The notes below the pieces were generated by a model. The model was given only the letters and a program-made list of their open reading frames with translations, did no database searches and had not been told where the DNA came from. Made by a program: the position numbers and the translations under genes. 64,000 nt of DNA from Opisthorchis felineus. Taxonomy: Eukaryota; Platyhelminthes; Trematoda; Opisthorchiida; Opisthorchiidae. Location of the stretch: contig SJOL01007164.1 of the NCBI GenBank assembly GCA_004794785.1, positions 470,172 through 534,171 on the forward strand, given 5' to 3'. Of this stretch, positions 49,601-59,252 are shown one piece after another. Positions within the stretch are counted from its first letter, which is position 1; each line of letters opens with the position of its first letter.

Positions 49601-52600
49601 ATCCTGCTTGCTGTTCTCGGACCACCTTTTCACGCGCATTCGTGAGACGACGTATAATAAGTGATGCCAAGCTAATTCTTCCATGATTACGACCCTCACT
49701 ACGAGCACCCTTTTTGAAGGCGACCAGCATTATCGGCTCAATCCAGTTAGTTGGGACGTTCTCTTTCTCTCAACTAGGGACATATAAGTTAGACGAACAC
49801 AGACTGAGGATTTCAACTCCACCATTGAACTGAGCAGGTGGGAGCACTAGCTGCTCGGTGACGCTTGGGTTACAAAAGACATTCGCTTATTTGCGAAGTC
49901 GTCGGGGCTTCCAAGATCACTGTCCAGAGCTACGTTGCAGGTTGGGAATCCGGCTGAGCAATTGCAGACGGCCAGTTGAATTGGTCTCGAAAGTGTTCAG
50001 CCCAACGATTCAAGCGCTCTTCCACTGATAAGTGAGCCGTTGTTATCGATGATTGTTTCGTTTACCGAAAGCCTCCTTGGGATCGTTGCGCGGATCAGCG
50101 CGAATAGGTTACGCACAGTCCCAGAGTTTCTCCTCTGCTCCAGCTCTTCAGCTTTCTGGATCCACCAAGCTTCTCCATCCGCGCAGATGGTCTTTTTCAG
50201 GTGAAGTCTAACACTTCATCGAGTGGCATTGTTCTCTCGACCAGGAGAAATACGTGTCTGAGCTTCGATCACTTTTAAAGTGCTGCTCGAAATCCATTGT
50301 CTGGGTCTGCTTGGTTGAACCATTCCACAAACGGAGAACACAGCATCTCGCAGGGTTGTGGACAGTACTTTCCAGTAAGAGTCAACATCAAAAGACTTGT
50401 TGTATGAAAGGGACTTCAGTAGGTGGTTTTGTCGGCTTCCTTCGCATCAGGGTCTGAGAGCTTCTCAGTGGCCAAGTGAGGTATGCACATCTTTCGCGCC
50501 CCTGAAAATCGCAACGGACAAGCCCTTGGCTCGAATCCACATGGGCGTTCCAGAGTGAGCGACAGTCACCTTTATCTAATGGCGATGTGGTCTATCTGTG
50601 TTAGAGGTTGACTCCCGTGCGGTGGGGGGGGGCTGGCACTATGTGTCCAAGCGGCTTCAGTTGTTTCGGGAGTTATCACCGTATAGCAACATTCTGTGGC
50701 TAACACAACTGCAGCAGGCGTTCGCCGTGTGTCCGTGCGTCTCCGTTTCCGTCCTAGACGATCACCCATTTGAGCCTCAGAAGCACTGAGTCTACTTACG
50801 TGCGCATTTATAGCCCTGGAAGCTGCAACCATATCTGAGCTCTTATCCCGCCACAACTAAGCGCTCAAAGCGTAATAAAAACTGTCTTTGAGTATATCAG
50901 AGCCACAGTCTGCTGGGGCAACGATTAGCGGCGCGTTTACGGATACTCTCACAGACGTTGCCAGACGGAGCGCACAGAGGCAACTATCAACGGGCAGCCA
51001 TTCAACCCGGGACCGTTCAGCTGTCTAGCTTAGAACAATGCCAACCCCAGTGGAACAAACAGCAGCGGCTTCAGGATAATCAGAGGTACGCAACCAGATG
51101 CGGGTGGAAACCGATGGGGAGGTCAGTTGAAAAGCTATTCTTGAACCGTGAATCCTCGTTTCAGACCGACAGCACTCATCAATAGAAAGCGAATCCGGCG
51201 TACATGCAAGAGTAGTCTGTTGTCCAGCTTGTTTCAGAGTGCTAACGTTGAAGGTTGCTAGATGAACTGAGCATCGTAGTCTGAGGGATGATTTCGAAGT
51301 ATCTGTGGCCGTGGTGGCCAAGCCAGCTGTAAATATTTCACCTTCTGGCGGTGAACGGACCTGCCGGTTTTTAAGAATGGGCCTACTGAGATGTTGCGAG
51401 AAACGGGGTGTGGGGGGAAGAGCTAATATGTGGATCAGCAGTAGCCTGTTTTTGCCTACTCGCGTTGCGAGATAGCTCAGTGGTCAGAGCGCGAATTTAC
51501 TGACCTGAAGGTTCGTGGTTCGAGTCCGACCTCTGTATCTCGACTTCTCCTGTCTAGGCTTGGGCAACCTGGCAGTATCCCAGCCCTAGTACTTCCTTCG
51601 GGTGGCACAGCAGCTAAGCACCGAAAGGGTGTTACAGCTGAACGAGTATTATTATGACCCACCCTGCTGTATGCAGCAAGTAAGATGACTCAACTGATGG
51701 CACCACGCGACGGCCGATTTGGCATGAGATTATTTGTAAGTGAGCACTTCATGGTTGTACGTGGACTGAGATACTGCCAGGGTGTCCAGACCTATGGAGA
51801 AGGACGATTAGGATCCTCAACCAAAACCTTTGGCTCAAAAGCCTAACCGCAAGGCAGAAATGGTTTGCGTAAGACCGTCAGAGCAGCCCACATTTTAAGG
51901 AACATCTCGCCGCACATTTTCAAACCCACAACCTTGAGAACCAAGATACTGTTAGTCGGACCTCTACCCACTGAACCTCGTATGAGAGGCTTTTGAGTGT
52001 CACGCGCACGCTCCCCAGTATAGCTCAATGGGTTATGGAGGTGCACACCGCCATAAGGTCCAGTCTCTTCGCTTAACTACTATTGTAACTACTGTTCACT
52101 TATCTAGATCCACCGGATAGGGCGTGTTCGACAAATGGAGCATATGTCGAAATGGGTCCAGCGATCCCAGCAGCCAAACCATGAATGGAATGATGAATTT
52201 GTCGATGAGCAAGCCTATCCCCCATGCCGGTCACCAGACAACCTTAGATAATGCGTTCAATATCATTTTCCGTATCGCAACGCATGGCTGCTTAAATTCT
52301 TTGGAGTTATTGCCGGCACTCGCTTGTGTTTACTTCTCTCTGCCTGCGTCTGTCTCCAATTAACTGAGTCTCTATGCGCTTGGATATTGTTTAGTCTGCT
52401 TTTTTGTCATTCATTGTTCGTTTTCAGCTGAGGAAAGAAAATCAAATGAACTCATCTTTTGGTCACCCAACTCGATGTATATGATACTTTATACTTTATT
52501 TGTCCAAATTTGCACAATCGGTTGGCAGAATAATAAACTCATTGGCGAATAGAGTAATGGTGACCAGTGAATCCTTTATTCACCTAATTTTAGCTCCTCT

Positions 52601-55600
52601 TCAGCGTTACTTCACTGTGTTCGCACAGATGGTCGTAACAAATTAAATGCTACAGTGACCTCTTTTTTTCTACGTGACACTTTCAGAGCATGACTTCCTT
52701 TTACCAGATTTGCTAGTGATCTAAAAATGGTCATGCTTTTCATCCAAAACTAAATCGTTACCCCGAAATATTTTTCAAACATAAAAGTTTTATTGATAAT
52801 CCCTTCCTCATCTTTATATTTTGTATAAACAAACTAAGTCATCTCGAGGGTCCCCACAGGGTTTTCTGCAACTTTGTCTCGTCCCGGACTCCATATCTAA
52901 CTGTTCATCCCTCCATCATCGTCACGGTTCGCCTCCAAAGTGAATCAAGTGCCATGCTGATCTTGTCAGACAGACGTCAGCGGAGAATGTTAAGCATATT
53001 CTCATCGGAGGGATGTCCCTCTGTCAAGGGGAATAATCAATATCCACACGCTTTTTTGTCAGTAATAAGCAAGAAGAACATTTAGGAAGGTACATTAAAT
53101 GAACTGCTTGATGCCATGGTTCAAAGTAATCTCGGCAACTAGTGACCGCTGCCATGACTGGTTTGTCTACTTGTCATCAGGTGAATATTTGATGACCCTC
53201 TGTTTTAGTCATTGGTGCGTTAGGGAGACACTGTCGTGAAAATCGGAGCCTTCGAGCACTCCTCTACACAGAACTCATTCTGCTGTTGCTTGAGTTCGTC
53301 TCAGTATTGTGATGGTCAAAAAAATGATTCAGTTTAACGTTTGTAGATTCCGTGGAATCGATTCATCTATTCATATCAATAGAGCTTCTGCTTACCGAAC
53401 ACTTTTTCAGGCCTGCATCGTAATTTGGAGATCCGACGTGAAGTAGACTAAGTAGTAGGGTGTGCTCAGGTGTTCCCAAGTGTGATTCCTTAGTTTTGCG
53501 TCGCCTTTCATCCAAACAACGATTGCAAGGATGATCCAATCGGTGCCTCAGTGGCGTTCACCAATACTCAGGACCACAACATCAACAGATTGAGCGTTTT
53601 TCGGCCATAATCATGCTACCATGTCGAAATCACTTCCATACAGTTTAGTAACCAACAGAATTTAGAAGGATAATCATGCAGCAAGTGAAACTTCTCAAGG
53701 ACCCTTTCCCTGGTACACTGCACATGCCGCGTATGCTCAATTAGCAAACCTTGTAGACATAACTGTTGAAGCACTTTGAGTAGTTAGCCACTGTCCAGAT
53801 TTAGTTCGATATAGACGTTCATGGGTCAACTTTATAGCAGATTACTTTCCCTGTTAATTTCTTCTTGAAAAGCCTTTCAAGGTACTTAGCTAACCTTCGA
53901 AGGGCTCACTAACGGGGCCTTCCGAGCAGTGCTTTCTTCCAACCCGGGAAAGGATCCTCTGTATCAGCTATGCTGGTCACTTCATTCTTTACGTTGCCCA
54001 CTCCGCCCACGTCAAATCGATTAGCCCTCTGAATAGAAAATTAACCAACATCATCACTAGTGGCCACAATCCGTCCACCGTGAATAAGACGATTACTCAT
54101 CTGTTTCATTTTGTATGTTATGTTTCACTTGTTAGGTTATCTTTTTAATTGTATTTGATCTCGAAAAAGATTGTGTGAAACATCAATTTAGGAAACCTTT
54201 TACAGGTGTTCATCAATATTAACTATTCTGGTGTAATCGCTACCCCCATATTGTGCTGGTATTAAGATAGTCCTTGCTTGCTTTAGTTTTTGGAGAAAAT
54301 TAACAGTAAAACTATGTATCAACACTACGCATGCTGCCTCGTTTTGGTCGCTGAAATTTTCGTCTCATGAACAAAGATTTGCACTATATGGAATTCAAAC
54401 TACAAGTTGTTCATCTCTTGGCTGGCTGGCTTTTCGCTCAGAGTACGAGAACCTTAAATGGAGGTTCCTCCATATTACTCCAGTATCTGACACGTTTCTG
54501 TTTTCTTCCCCATTCTGATGACTATTCGTGGCCGAGCTGTAGGCCAATAAGTTCGCGCTTTAGTTTGCGGAAGTCCATTTTGCTCTTTCTCCGATTATAT
54601 GTAGGCTCGGTTTAGCGCTGTAGAACACGTGGCAATAAGTTTTTGTGAATAAACAGACATTTCAGGGTTGCGATTATTGCAGACGTAATAAATGCCAACA
54701 ATCGTGTGCAGCGGGCCTGCGTATGTGTCTATGCCTATACGCACCAATCCGCGTCCTTGTTGTTGTTGTATGTTCTCGGTAGAACGAGTAGGAATGCCGG
54801 TGACCCAGTGCGCATAGTAATGGACATAAGCGAAACGTCAAATTATTTGAGTCTGTCAAGAGAAGCCAGTAGAACACACCCAAATGTAGTAAAATGCATG
54901 CTTGGTTGATTTCTGGACTGTTAGCATGCGGTCAATCTAAGCAATCTATCGTTCTTGTGGGTTTTTTAAGGTAAATAACTTGGACCTCAAGATGGTCTGT
55001 TTTGCATCCTCCAAGGGTGTATGCTCCTTGGGGATCCACACAGACCAAATCGCATGAAACGTTCCACCGATTTGATTACCGAAAGACCAGCACCAGTTAA
55101 AATTACGAAGTGTAGAACCTTACATTATCTCTAAAATGAGGAACCTGTCCTAGGCATCGTAGGATGGGATGAAGAGTGCTCCTTCTTCACAAACAAAAGT
55201 TGTCAGTGAGTTTTATGAAGGACAGTATGCAATCTGAAGGTAAAGAAACCTACTGTTTGGTCGTTCTTCTGGCACTTGACATTTGTAAGTGACAGTTCGC
55301 TTCTCCCCATGCGCATGTCGTGAAACACCATAAATATCACTTTTCTGTTCTCTGGTTTCGTACTCTCTCTTATAGAACTTAGTGTCTTGTGAAATCTCAA
55401 TGACTAGCAGACAGCCATTATTTGCATGGTAAACTATCTGGGGTGACTTCATCAGTCATAGTCGGACAACAAAGCCCCCTTCATTCGTTTTTGGACTTCA
55501 TCCAGAATGTCATCCTCACCATATTTCATGTCAAAACTTTTGTCCTCGTATTCCATTGGGTCGGTTACTACCGTCATGGATACGCGCTTGGTTTCTTGTG

Positions 55601-56602
55601 TTTTATGGATATTTGATTCTGACTGATCAGAGTGACATCTGCAGCGATCACCAGTTTGGGTGCCCCTTAACAGCGAGGAAGTGAGCAAACTTTATTATAT
55701 GGCGCTTCCGTCGTCCTAACAGAACTTGATTACAAAAGCACCCCACGTGTAAATTTCGGGCACTCTTCAATGGCCGTGATTGAACTACTCAGTTTAGGTT
55801 CTATAAGTGGAAACGTTTGTGTTAAAGTTTCCCAACATTGTCTTTTCCAGCTGGTGGGTACCCGTAAATTCTTTTTTTTCATTTCGTAACGAGTGTTGTG
55901 TATAGGCATACCAAATCACAAAATTATAGCGGTGTAGCTAAAACGCCCGGCGACTGGAACGAGTTCGGATTTCGAATGGGGTAAATCTGACCCAAATCGT
56001 TGAGGTTATCTCCAATGTGGGTGCCTTCTCCTTCCATCATTAACTATTCTGGGTGTTGTCTCGTTTTCGTGCCTATGCAGAGACGTGTCAGGTAATTATT
56101 CAACGTTACATCCAAACAAGTTATGTGGATCAATAGCTGCTCCCTGCCTCGACCATTATTATTCGTTCTCTCACGGATGTCAGTAGCTGTTTTGTGTGTC
56201 CACTCCCCACAAACTTTTATGTATCCTACTTCTTTTCTCCTCATGCGCTTCAACAGATACCGTGGAGATGGACGAAGTTATCGAATCAACATCCTTGTTC
56301 GTCCCACCTGGGACTCTCAGTGGCTTGAGACTCATCATTTCGTCCTATACACTCGTGGAGGCCCTTACTGGCAGGTAGCGAAGATCCCACTGTCCAAGTT
56401 TTTCATCCTCAGCAAAGGTACAGTCCGACTCAGTCAGTTCAAGCTGCCACAAAACAACATTCGGGTGATTAATTTCACTTTGATGGATGGTGTAGACGGC
56501 CCGTTCAGTTTGGAGTTGGACTATATCGCATTGTACAAAGACCCGGATCACCATGAAAAGTTTGCTTATGAACAGTACGATAGATCAGGCATATTAAAGT
56601 GA
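34335..56602 (+). CDS. NDUFAF1: NDUFAF1 (CIA30), complex I intermediate-associated protein 30, four-exon model
   Basis: Model: join of 34335-34616, 38314-38570, 40169-40405 and 56257-56602; 1122 nt, about 373 residues against 327 in human. NDUFAF1 is a mitochondrial assembly chaperone of respiratory complex I, acting in the MCIA complex at the inner membrane. Seen: the CIA30 domain split over three exons: a [10 protein letters not shown] segment, a [12 protein letters not shown] segment, and [10 protein letters not shown] with [16 protein letters not shown] and [18 protein letters not shown]. Both phase-2 junctions complete sensible codons (Tyr at the first, Arg at the second, giving VVR-YRGDGR, like human YLRVRGDGR). 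The first exon is inferred from phase, a good donor and its Arg/Trp-rich, presequence-like content. A further upstream 5' exon is possible. An ATTAAA lies 39 nt after the stop. Confidence 0.88.
35730..36110 (+). mobile_element. LINE C-terminal relic
   Basis: Reading with frame changes gives [20 protein letters not shown], then LLYGCEA and [17 protein letters not shown]. This resembles the ..TLLYGCE.WT.YK....L..FHQRHLR block that follows the RT palm in LINE elements. Only this C-terminal part is visible. Confidence 0.6.
37858..38033 (+). mobile_element. SINE family A copy in NDUFAF1 intron 1
   Basis: Head gagatagctcagtgattaag with tccgtagttcaaacccaacc, body tatgtaggcttggacgaccc, tttcgggtggcatgctacca and end gatgttgcagctgaacgatt. 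Full length, B-box mutated. Confidence 0.87.
38314..38570 (+). CDS. NDUFAF1: NDUFAF1 exon, start of CIA30 domain
   Basis: Starts after ctacaccttcag, preceded by a long pyrimidine-rich tract. It codes [20 protein letters not shown] then [15 protein letters not shown], matching human [20 protein letters not shown]. The second half is a Gly/Pro/Glu-rich insertion not present in human. The donor is ta|gtaggt at 38571, phase 2. The frame would hit TAG exactly at that donor, so splicing is needed to continue. An alternative acceptor 7 nt downstream (cccccag) would change phase and is less likely. Confidence 0.85.
38571..40168 (+). other. NDUFAF1: NDUFAF1 intron 2
   Basis: Donor gtaggt, acceptor catcctcccag with a strong pyrimidine tract, phase 2. 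Holds the second copy of the 80-bp repeat (39325-39409). The frame at 38666-38863 is not conserved. Confidence 0.8.
39325..39409 (+). repeat. Short dispersed repeat, copy 2
   Basis: Sense match to the minus strand of 4846-4920: aacatcacaaacgagagatt, then ccaggtgaatctcccgtc. It is in intron 2 of NDUFAF1 while the other copy is in a PPME1 intron. Confidence 0.6.
40169..40405 (+). CDS. NDUFAF1: NDUFAF1 exon, central CIA30 domain
   Basis: The acceptor is cctcgtttcatcctcccag at 40168. Its first base completes a tyrosine codon with the two bases of the previous exon. After a linker it codes [20 protein letters not shown] then [11 protein letters not shown], matching human [20 protein letters not shown] and onward. 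The end, [10 protein letters not shown], aligns with DWSQFNTLYLRV. The donor is ag|gtcagt at 40406, phase 2; the final ag joins an a at 56257 to make arginine. Exon reading past the donor meets a stop within four codons. Confidence 0.88.
47765..48230 (-). repeat. Dispersed repeat family C, antisense copy (longest)
   Basis: On the reverse strand: caagtgttcaaactactaac, a B-box-like cgccggttccacactccctg, ccctggagcttcgtgagatg, gctgtacagtgcttctcgaa, then attggcttcacttacagg. These blocks recur at 2541 (+), 63685 (-) and partly 58098 (-). The 109-aa minus frame at 47875-48204 lies inside it and is not a gene. Confidence 0.7.
48385..51325 (-). mobile_element. Near-full-length RTE-type LINE, degenerate
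   Basis: Minus-strand order: endonuclease start [15 protein letters not shown] and SETRI (51.1-51.3 kb), [17 protein letters not shown], then [20 protein letters not shown] (50.7-50.8 kb); [10 protein letters not shown]...GRISLASLI and [20 protein letters not shown] (49.6-49.7), [31 protein letters not shown] with GVRQG (49.3), [11 protein letters not shown] (about 49170) in place of [24 protein letters not shown], then [10 protein letters not shown] and a final [17 protein letters not shown] (about 48440). Frameshifts and stops occur in every domain. It sits antisense in NDUFAF1 intron 3. Confidence 0.9.
51465..51658 (+). mobile_element. SINE family A, best-preserved copy
   Basis: Intact-looking A-box gagatagctcagtggtcaga and B-box gtggttcgagtccgacc, then ctgtctaggcttgggcaacc, tggcagtatcccagccctag, gggtggcacagcagctaagc and accgaaagggtgttacagct. 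It ends gaacgagtattattatg, an ATT-rich tail. Lies about 140 bp from the RTE 5' end. Confidence 0.92.
51699..52076 (-). mobile_element. Composite repeat family B, copy 2
   Basis: The reverse strand reads agagactggaccttatggcg, cattgagctatactgggg, ctctcatacgaggttcagtg, gttctcaaggttgtgggttt, ccttgcggttaggcttttga, gccaaaggttttggttgagg, ending in ggtctggacaccctggcagt. It matches 27921-28300 nearly throughout. The terminal block is the SINE-A body. Confidence 0.77.
56257..56602 (+). CDS. NDUFAF1: NDUFAF1 terminal exon, C-terminal CIA30 domain
   Basis: Starts after cttcaacag at 56256. Reading from the split arginine it gives [20 protein letters not shown], then [19 protein letters not shown] and [20 protein letters not shown], ending [10 protein letters not shown] and TGA at 56600-56602. 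The [24 protein letters not shown] and VDGPF.LEID blocks are the hallmark of CIA30 proteins. The frame is open for about 45 codons upstream of the acceptor, but only the part from 56257 shows the family. A likely poly(A) signal ATTAAA is at 56641-56646. Confidence 0.93.
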
Positions 56603-56640
56603 ACAACTTCCTCTTCTACCTCTCATCAAAACGAATTTGT

Positions 56641-56646
56641 ATTAAA
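56641..56646 (+). promoter_or_regulatory. NDUFAF1: Candidate NDUFAF1 poly(A) signal
   Basis: ATTAAA, the commonest variant of the poly(A) hexamer, 39 nt after the NDUFAF1 stop. A repeat fragment begins about 40 bp further on, so the 3' UTR is probably very short. Confidence 0.45.
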
Positions 56647-56682
56647 CTGCCGTCTTCCTAAGATATTCTTTTTTCGAGTCAT

Positions 56683-56765
56683 TCCGTCATGAAGAGACTG
56701 GACCCCACTTGATATGACGGCTTGTGTGCCTTTGTGACCTTAACACTCCGTCGGGTGCTAGAACG
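56683..56765 (+). repeat. Composite family B 5' fragment
   Basis: tccgtcatgaagagactgga and atgacggcttgtgtgc match the starts of the 27921 (+) and 52076 (-) copies. Only the head is present; the RTE fragment follows within ~55 bp. It lies just downstream of the NDUFAF1 poly(A) signal. Confidence 0.6.
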
Positions 56766-56819
56766 CCATACGAGCAAACCGGATTTCAACGACGCATCCG
56801 GCTCACTTCACCTGTCTGT

Positions 56820-57960
56820 CCTTCTTAACAAGCTCACTCAGTAAGGAATGTCTTGGAAGTTTATGAACATAATTTCTTTGTAGTCTCAGAGTGAGAGTAT
56901 ACGCTGAGCTGCCCAAAAGCTTCCGTACACAAAGTGATATCCGTGGAGGTCGTTTAATTTCTTCATTCCCATTTAATTTCGCGATGGACGAGGTAATGAG
57001 ACGAATGCTGGAAGTTCTTCAAAACCCTGGTGTTCGAACAGCTGCTGACGAAAACCTTATCAATCTCGAATATACCGGCGACACCATTCTCGTCTTCAAA
57101 GAGGAGAAGGTGCAGGTGTTTTTGGATGAACTGATCCAAGTCATCCCGTCCTCCGGTATGCGCTCCGCACCGACAAAGTGTAGGGCCATGCTCCTGGACA
57201 TGCAGTCACCGAACATACCACTTACAATCTATGGAGAGGTACTTGAAGTTAGGGAACGGTTTAAGTATCTCGGAAGTTGTATTGGTTCTGATTGTAGTGT
57301 GACAGATGAGGTCAATGCACGAATCTATAAGACCCGAGTCAAGTTCTCTAGTGAGAGACACGTATGGCGGCAAGGCTGTATGTTCCTGAATCTCAAGAGG
57401 CGTGTATGCGTCAGACTATAGTACGAACTGTTGTGTTTTATGGCCGTGAGTCGTGGCCTCTGCCAGCAGCAGAACTAAGACGTCTTCAATTCTTCGACAA
57501 CCGTCGTCTCAGAACCATAGTCCGTGTACACTATTGCTGACTGATTCGCAATATATAGAAACGGGTGTATGGTTGCGCAACAAATTCTTCAGTCGGGGAG
57601 AGTGTCCAGCACCGAAAACTGCGGTAGTCATGCCATGTATGGCGCATGCCGAATCATCGTTTGCGGAACAAAGTTATGTTTTCCGTCTCCCATTCACCAT
57701 GACGCTAGCAGGGAGATAGTCAGCCTTTGAGATGGTAGAGGGAAGTGAATTCTATTACGAAAAGTGTGGGTGCTGTTGGTTCGCTTCACCTTCCGGGATG
57801 GGGTCCACGTGATCCCTACTGTACATGTTTGGAGACGCTACGAGGTACGACTGCTAAACAGTGTCAACGGCCTCCTTGTTGTTCTTTCCAGTGTGTCTGG
57901 GTGCGTAGGTACCTCAGAATGATTATGATAGGCTAGCACTTAGTCCCACCTATTTTTTCC
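56820..57960 (+). mobile_element. 5'-truncated RTE-type LINE
   Basis: Starts in the RT palm (KFMNIISL, then after a frameshift VRVYAELPKSFRTQSDIRGG) and runs through FNFAMDEVMRRMLEVLQNPG, LEYTGDTILVF (57065-57100, replacing YADD) and APTKCRAMLLDMQSPNIPLT. It then continues with YLGSCIGSDCSVTDEVNARI, TRVKFSSERHVWRQG, VGAVGSLHLPGWGPRDPYCT, ending near gaatgattatgatagg. The catalytic aspartate pair is damaged and frames shift after 57421, so the copy is dead. The 176-aa frame 56891-57421 is part of it. Confidence 0.9.
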
Positions 57961-59152
57961 CTTTTCTTTAAAATAAATTGTGGTTGTACGGCAGCAATGT
58001 ATCAGTGTTGAACACTGATGTTTTGCTGTCGATGATTCTAAGTCATTTAAGTCATCACCCAGACAGGGATTCTTTTACTGAGGTGTGCCGAAAAAAGCCG
58101 AGAAGCCCTGTGGCTGATGCTCGTTGGTACTGACTAGCATTGCGCATCTCATGAATACTGAAGGGAAGCTGAACCTTCCAATAAGAGTTTGAATGCCATC
58201 ACTTACGAGTGGATGATGCTTAATATGGTTAACCTGCATCCAGGTTATAACGGAACTCGTTGACTGTTTACTCGAGTGACGACTTTTCTATGGAAAGCTA
58301 TTGTGACTTGAAGTATATTGTCCTTTCTGAATCTATCAAATGTACTTTCTGTTCACTCAGTGGTCTTCATTGTTATTCGGATACTGATTTTTTTTCAATA
58401 GAATGAATACGTCGCCGAAAACCGACTTCTCAGTCACTGCACTAACGGAATGGACAGAACGGGCAACTTGACTCAACTAGCTAGTCTAGACCAATGGATT
58501 CCTTCTTGCTCTTGCCGAAACCTTTGAGGTTTTGTGCAGTCAGTCATTCGTTCAATAACGTAGTAATTGTCTCCTACTAACTTTCAGCATCCAAGTAAGT
58601 GGTACGGTATTGTTGTTTTTTGAAGGAGTGGACGGTAGATTGAACTTGACCGGGAAAGTTGATAGCGATGTTATGGAAGTATGCTTACTACTGCGGGGAT
58701 CTGTATGTGTCTCAGAAAAACGTGGCAGTGAAGTTTCAAAAATCGTTCCAGGATGTTCAATCGAGTTTGGGTAATTATCCCCTTACCGGACACTTGTGAT
58801 GAAAGATAACCAAATCATAGCCATCCCCATTTTAGGAAATGACCATTCGTGTAAGACATGTTCAAATAGTCGTGTCAGAACTTTGGGTAAAACTTCGCTG
58901 ATGAGGATCAGCGAAGCGTAGGATTATACCTCTGAAACGTGCAGATGCATGAAGAGAATCAAGGAACACCAAAACCCTGCCTTTGTCCAAGCCGTAAGGC
59001 AGTGCTAAGGTAGTTCTGTCAGGCCACCGATATTTCTAACACTCCTTATGAGATGTAGACCAAGGATTCTAACTGCAAAGGGTGACTTGAATCAAAATTT
59101 ATTGTCGAAAATTAGGAACTCTAGAGAGAGGCTGAAATATAAATATGTAAAT
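57961..59152. other. Intergenic, only a repeat-C fragment
   Basis: Apart from 58098-58200, nothing is supported. A stretch at 58960-58990 (caaggaacaccaaaaccctg) vaguely resembles reverse-strand RT sequence. Confidence 0.4.
58098..58200 (-). repeat. Repeat family C fragment
   Basis: gcattgcgcatctcatgaat with aagctgaaccttcc resembles cagtgcgcatctcacgaagc and tggaaccggcgacctcc of the 47.9-kb copy. Short and diverged. Confidence 0.45.
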
Positions 59153-59252
59153 AAATCGTTCAGCTGTGGCACTTTCGGTGGCTAACTATCATGCCACCCG
59201 AAGGAAGCACGAAGGTTGGGATGCTGCCAGCTTGCCCAAGCCTAGACAGTGA
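59153..59252 (-). mobile_element. SINE family A, 5'-truncated inverted copy
   Basis: The plus strand reads cgttcagctgtggcactttc, catgccacccgaaggaagca and gcttgcccaagcctagacag, the exact reverse of the SINE body. The tRNA head is absent. Confidence 0.85.

Larger units (their letters stand above)
40406..56256 (+). other. NDUFAF1: NDUFAF1 intron 3 (15.85 kb)
   Basis: Donor ag|gtcagt and acceptor cttcaacag, phase 2; both flanking exons belong to one CIA30 domain. It contains repeat family C (47765-48230), the near-full-length antisense RTE (48385-51325), a SINE (51465-51658) and composite family B (51699-52076). Elsewhere only short uncalled frames were seen, including 42863-43117 and 44088-44321. 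45650-46190 may contain further LINE debris on the minus strand. Confidence 0.85.

Noticed and set aside
58900..59000. Possible RT block on the minus strand (RVLVFLDS)
   Set aside because: The next matching residues are in the wrong order for an RT, so the similarity is not reliable.
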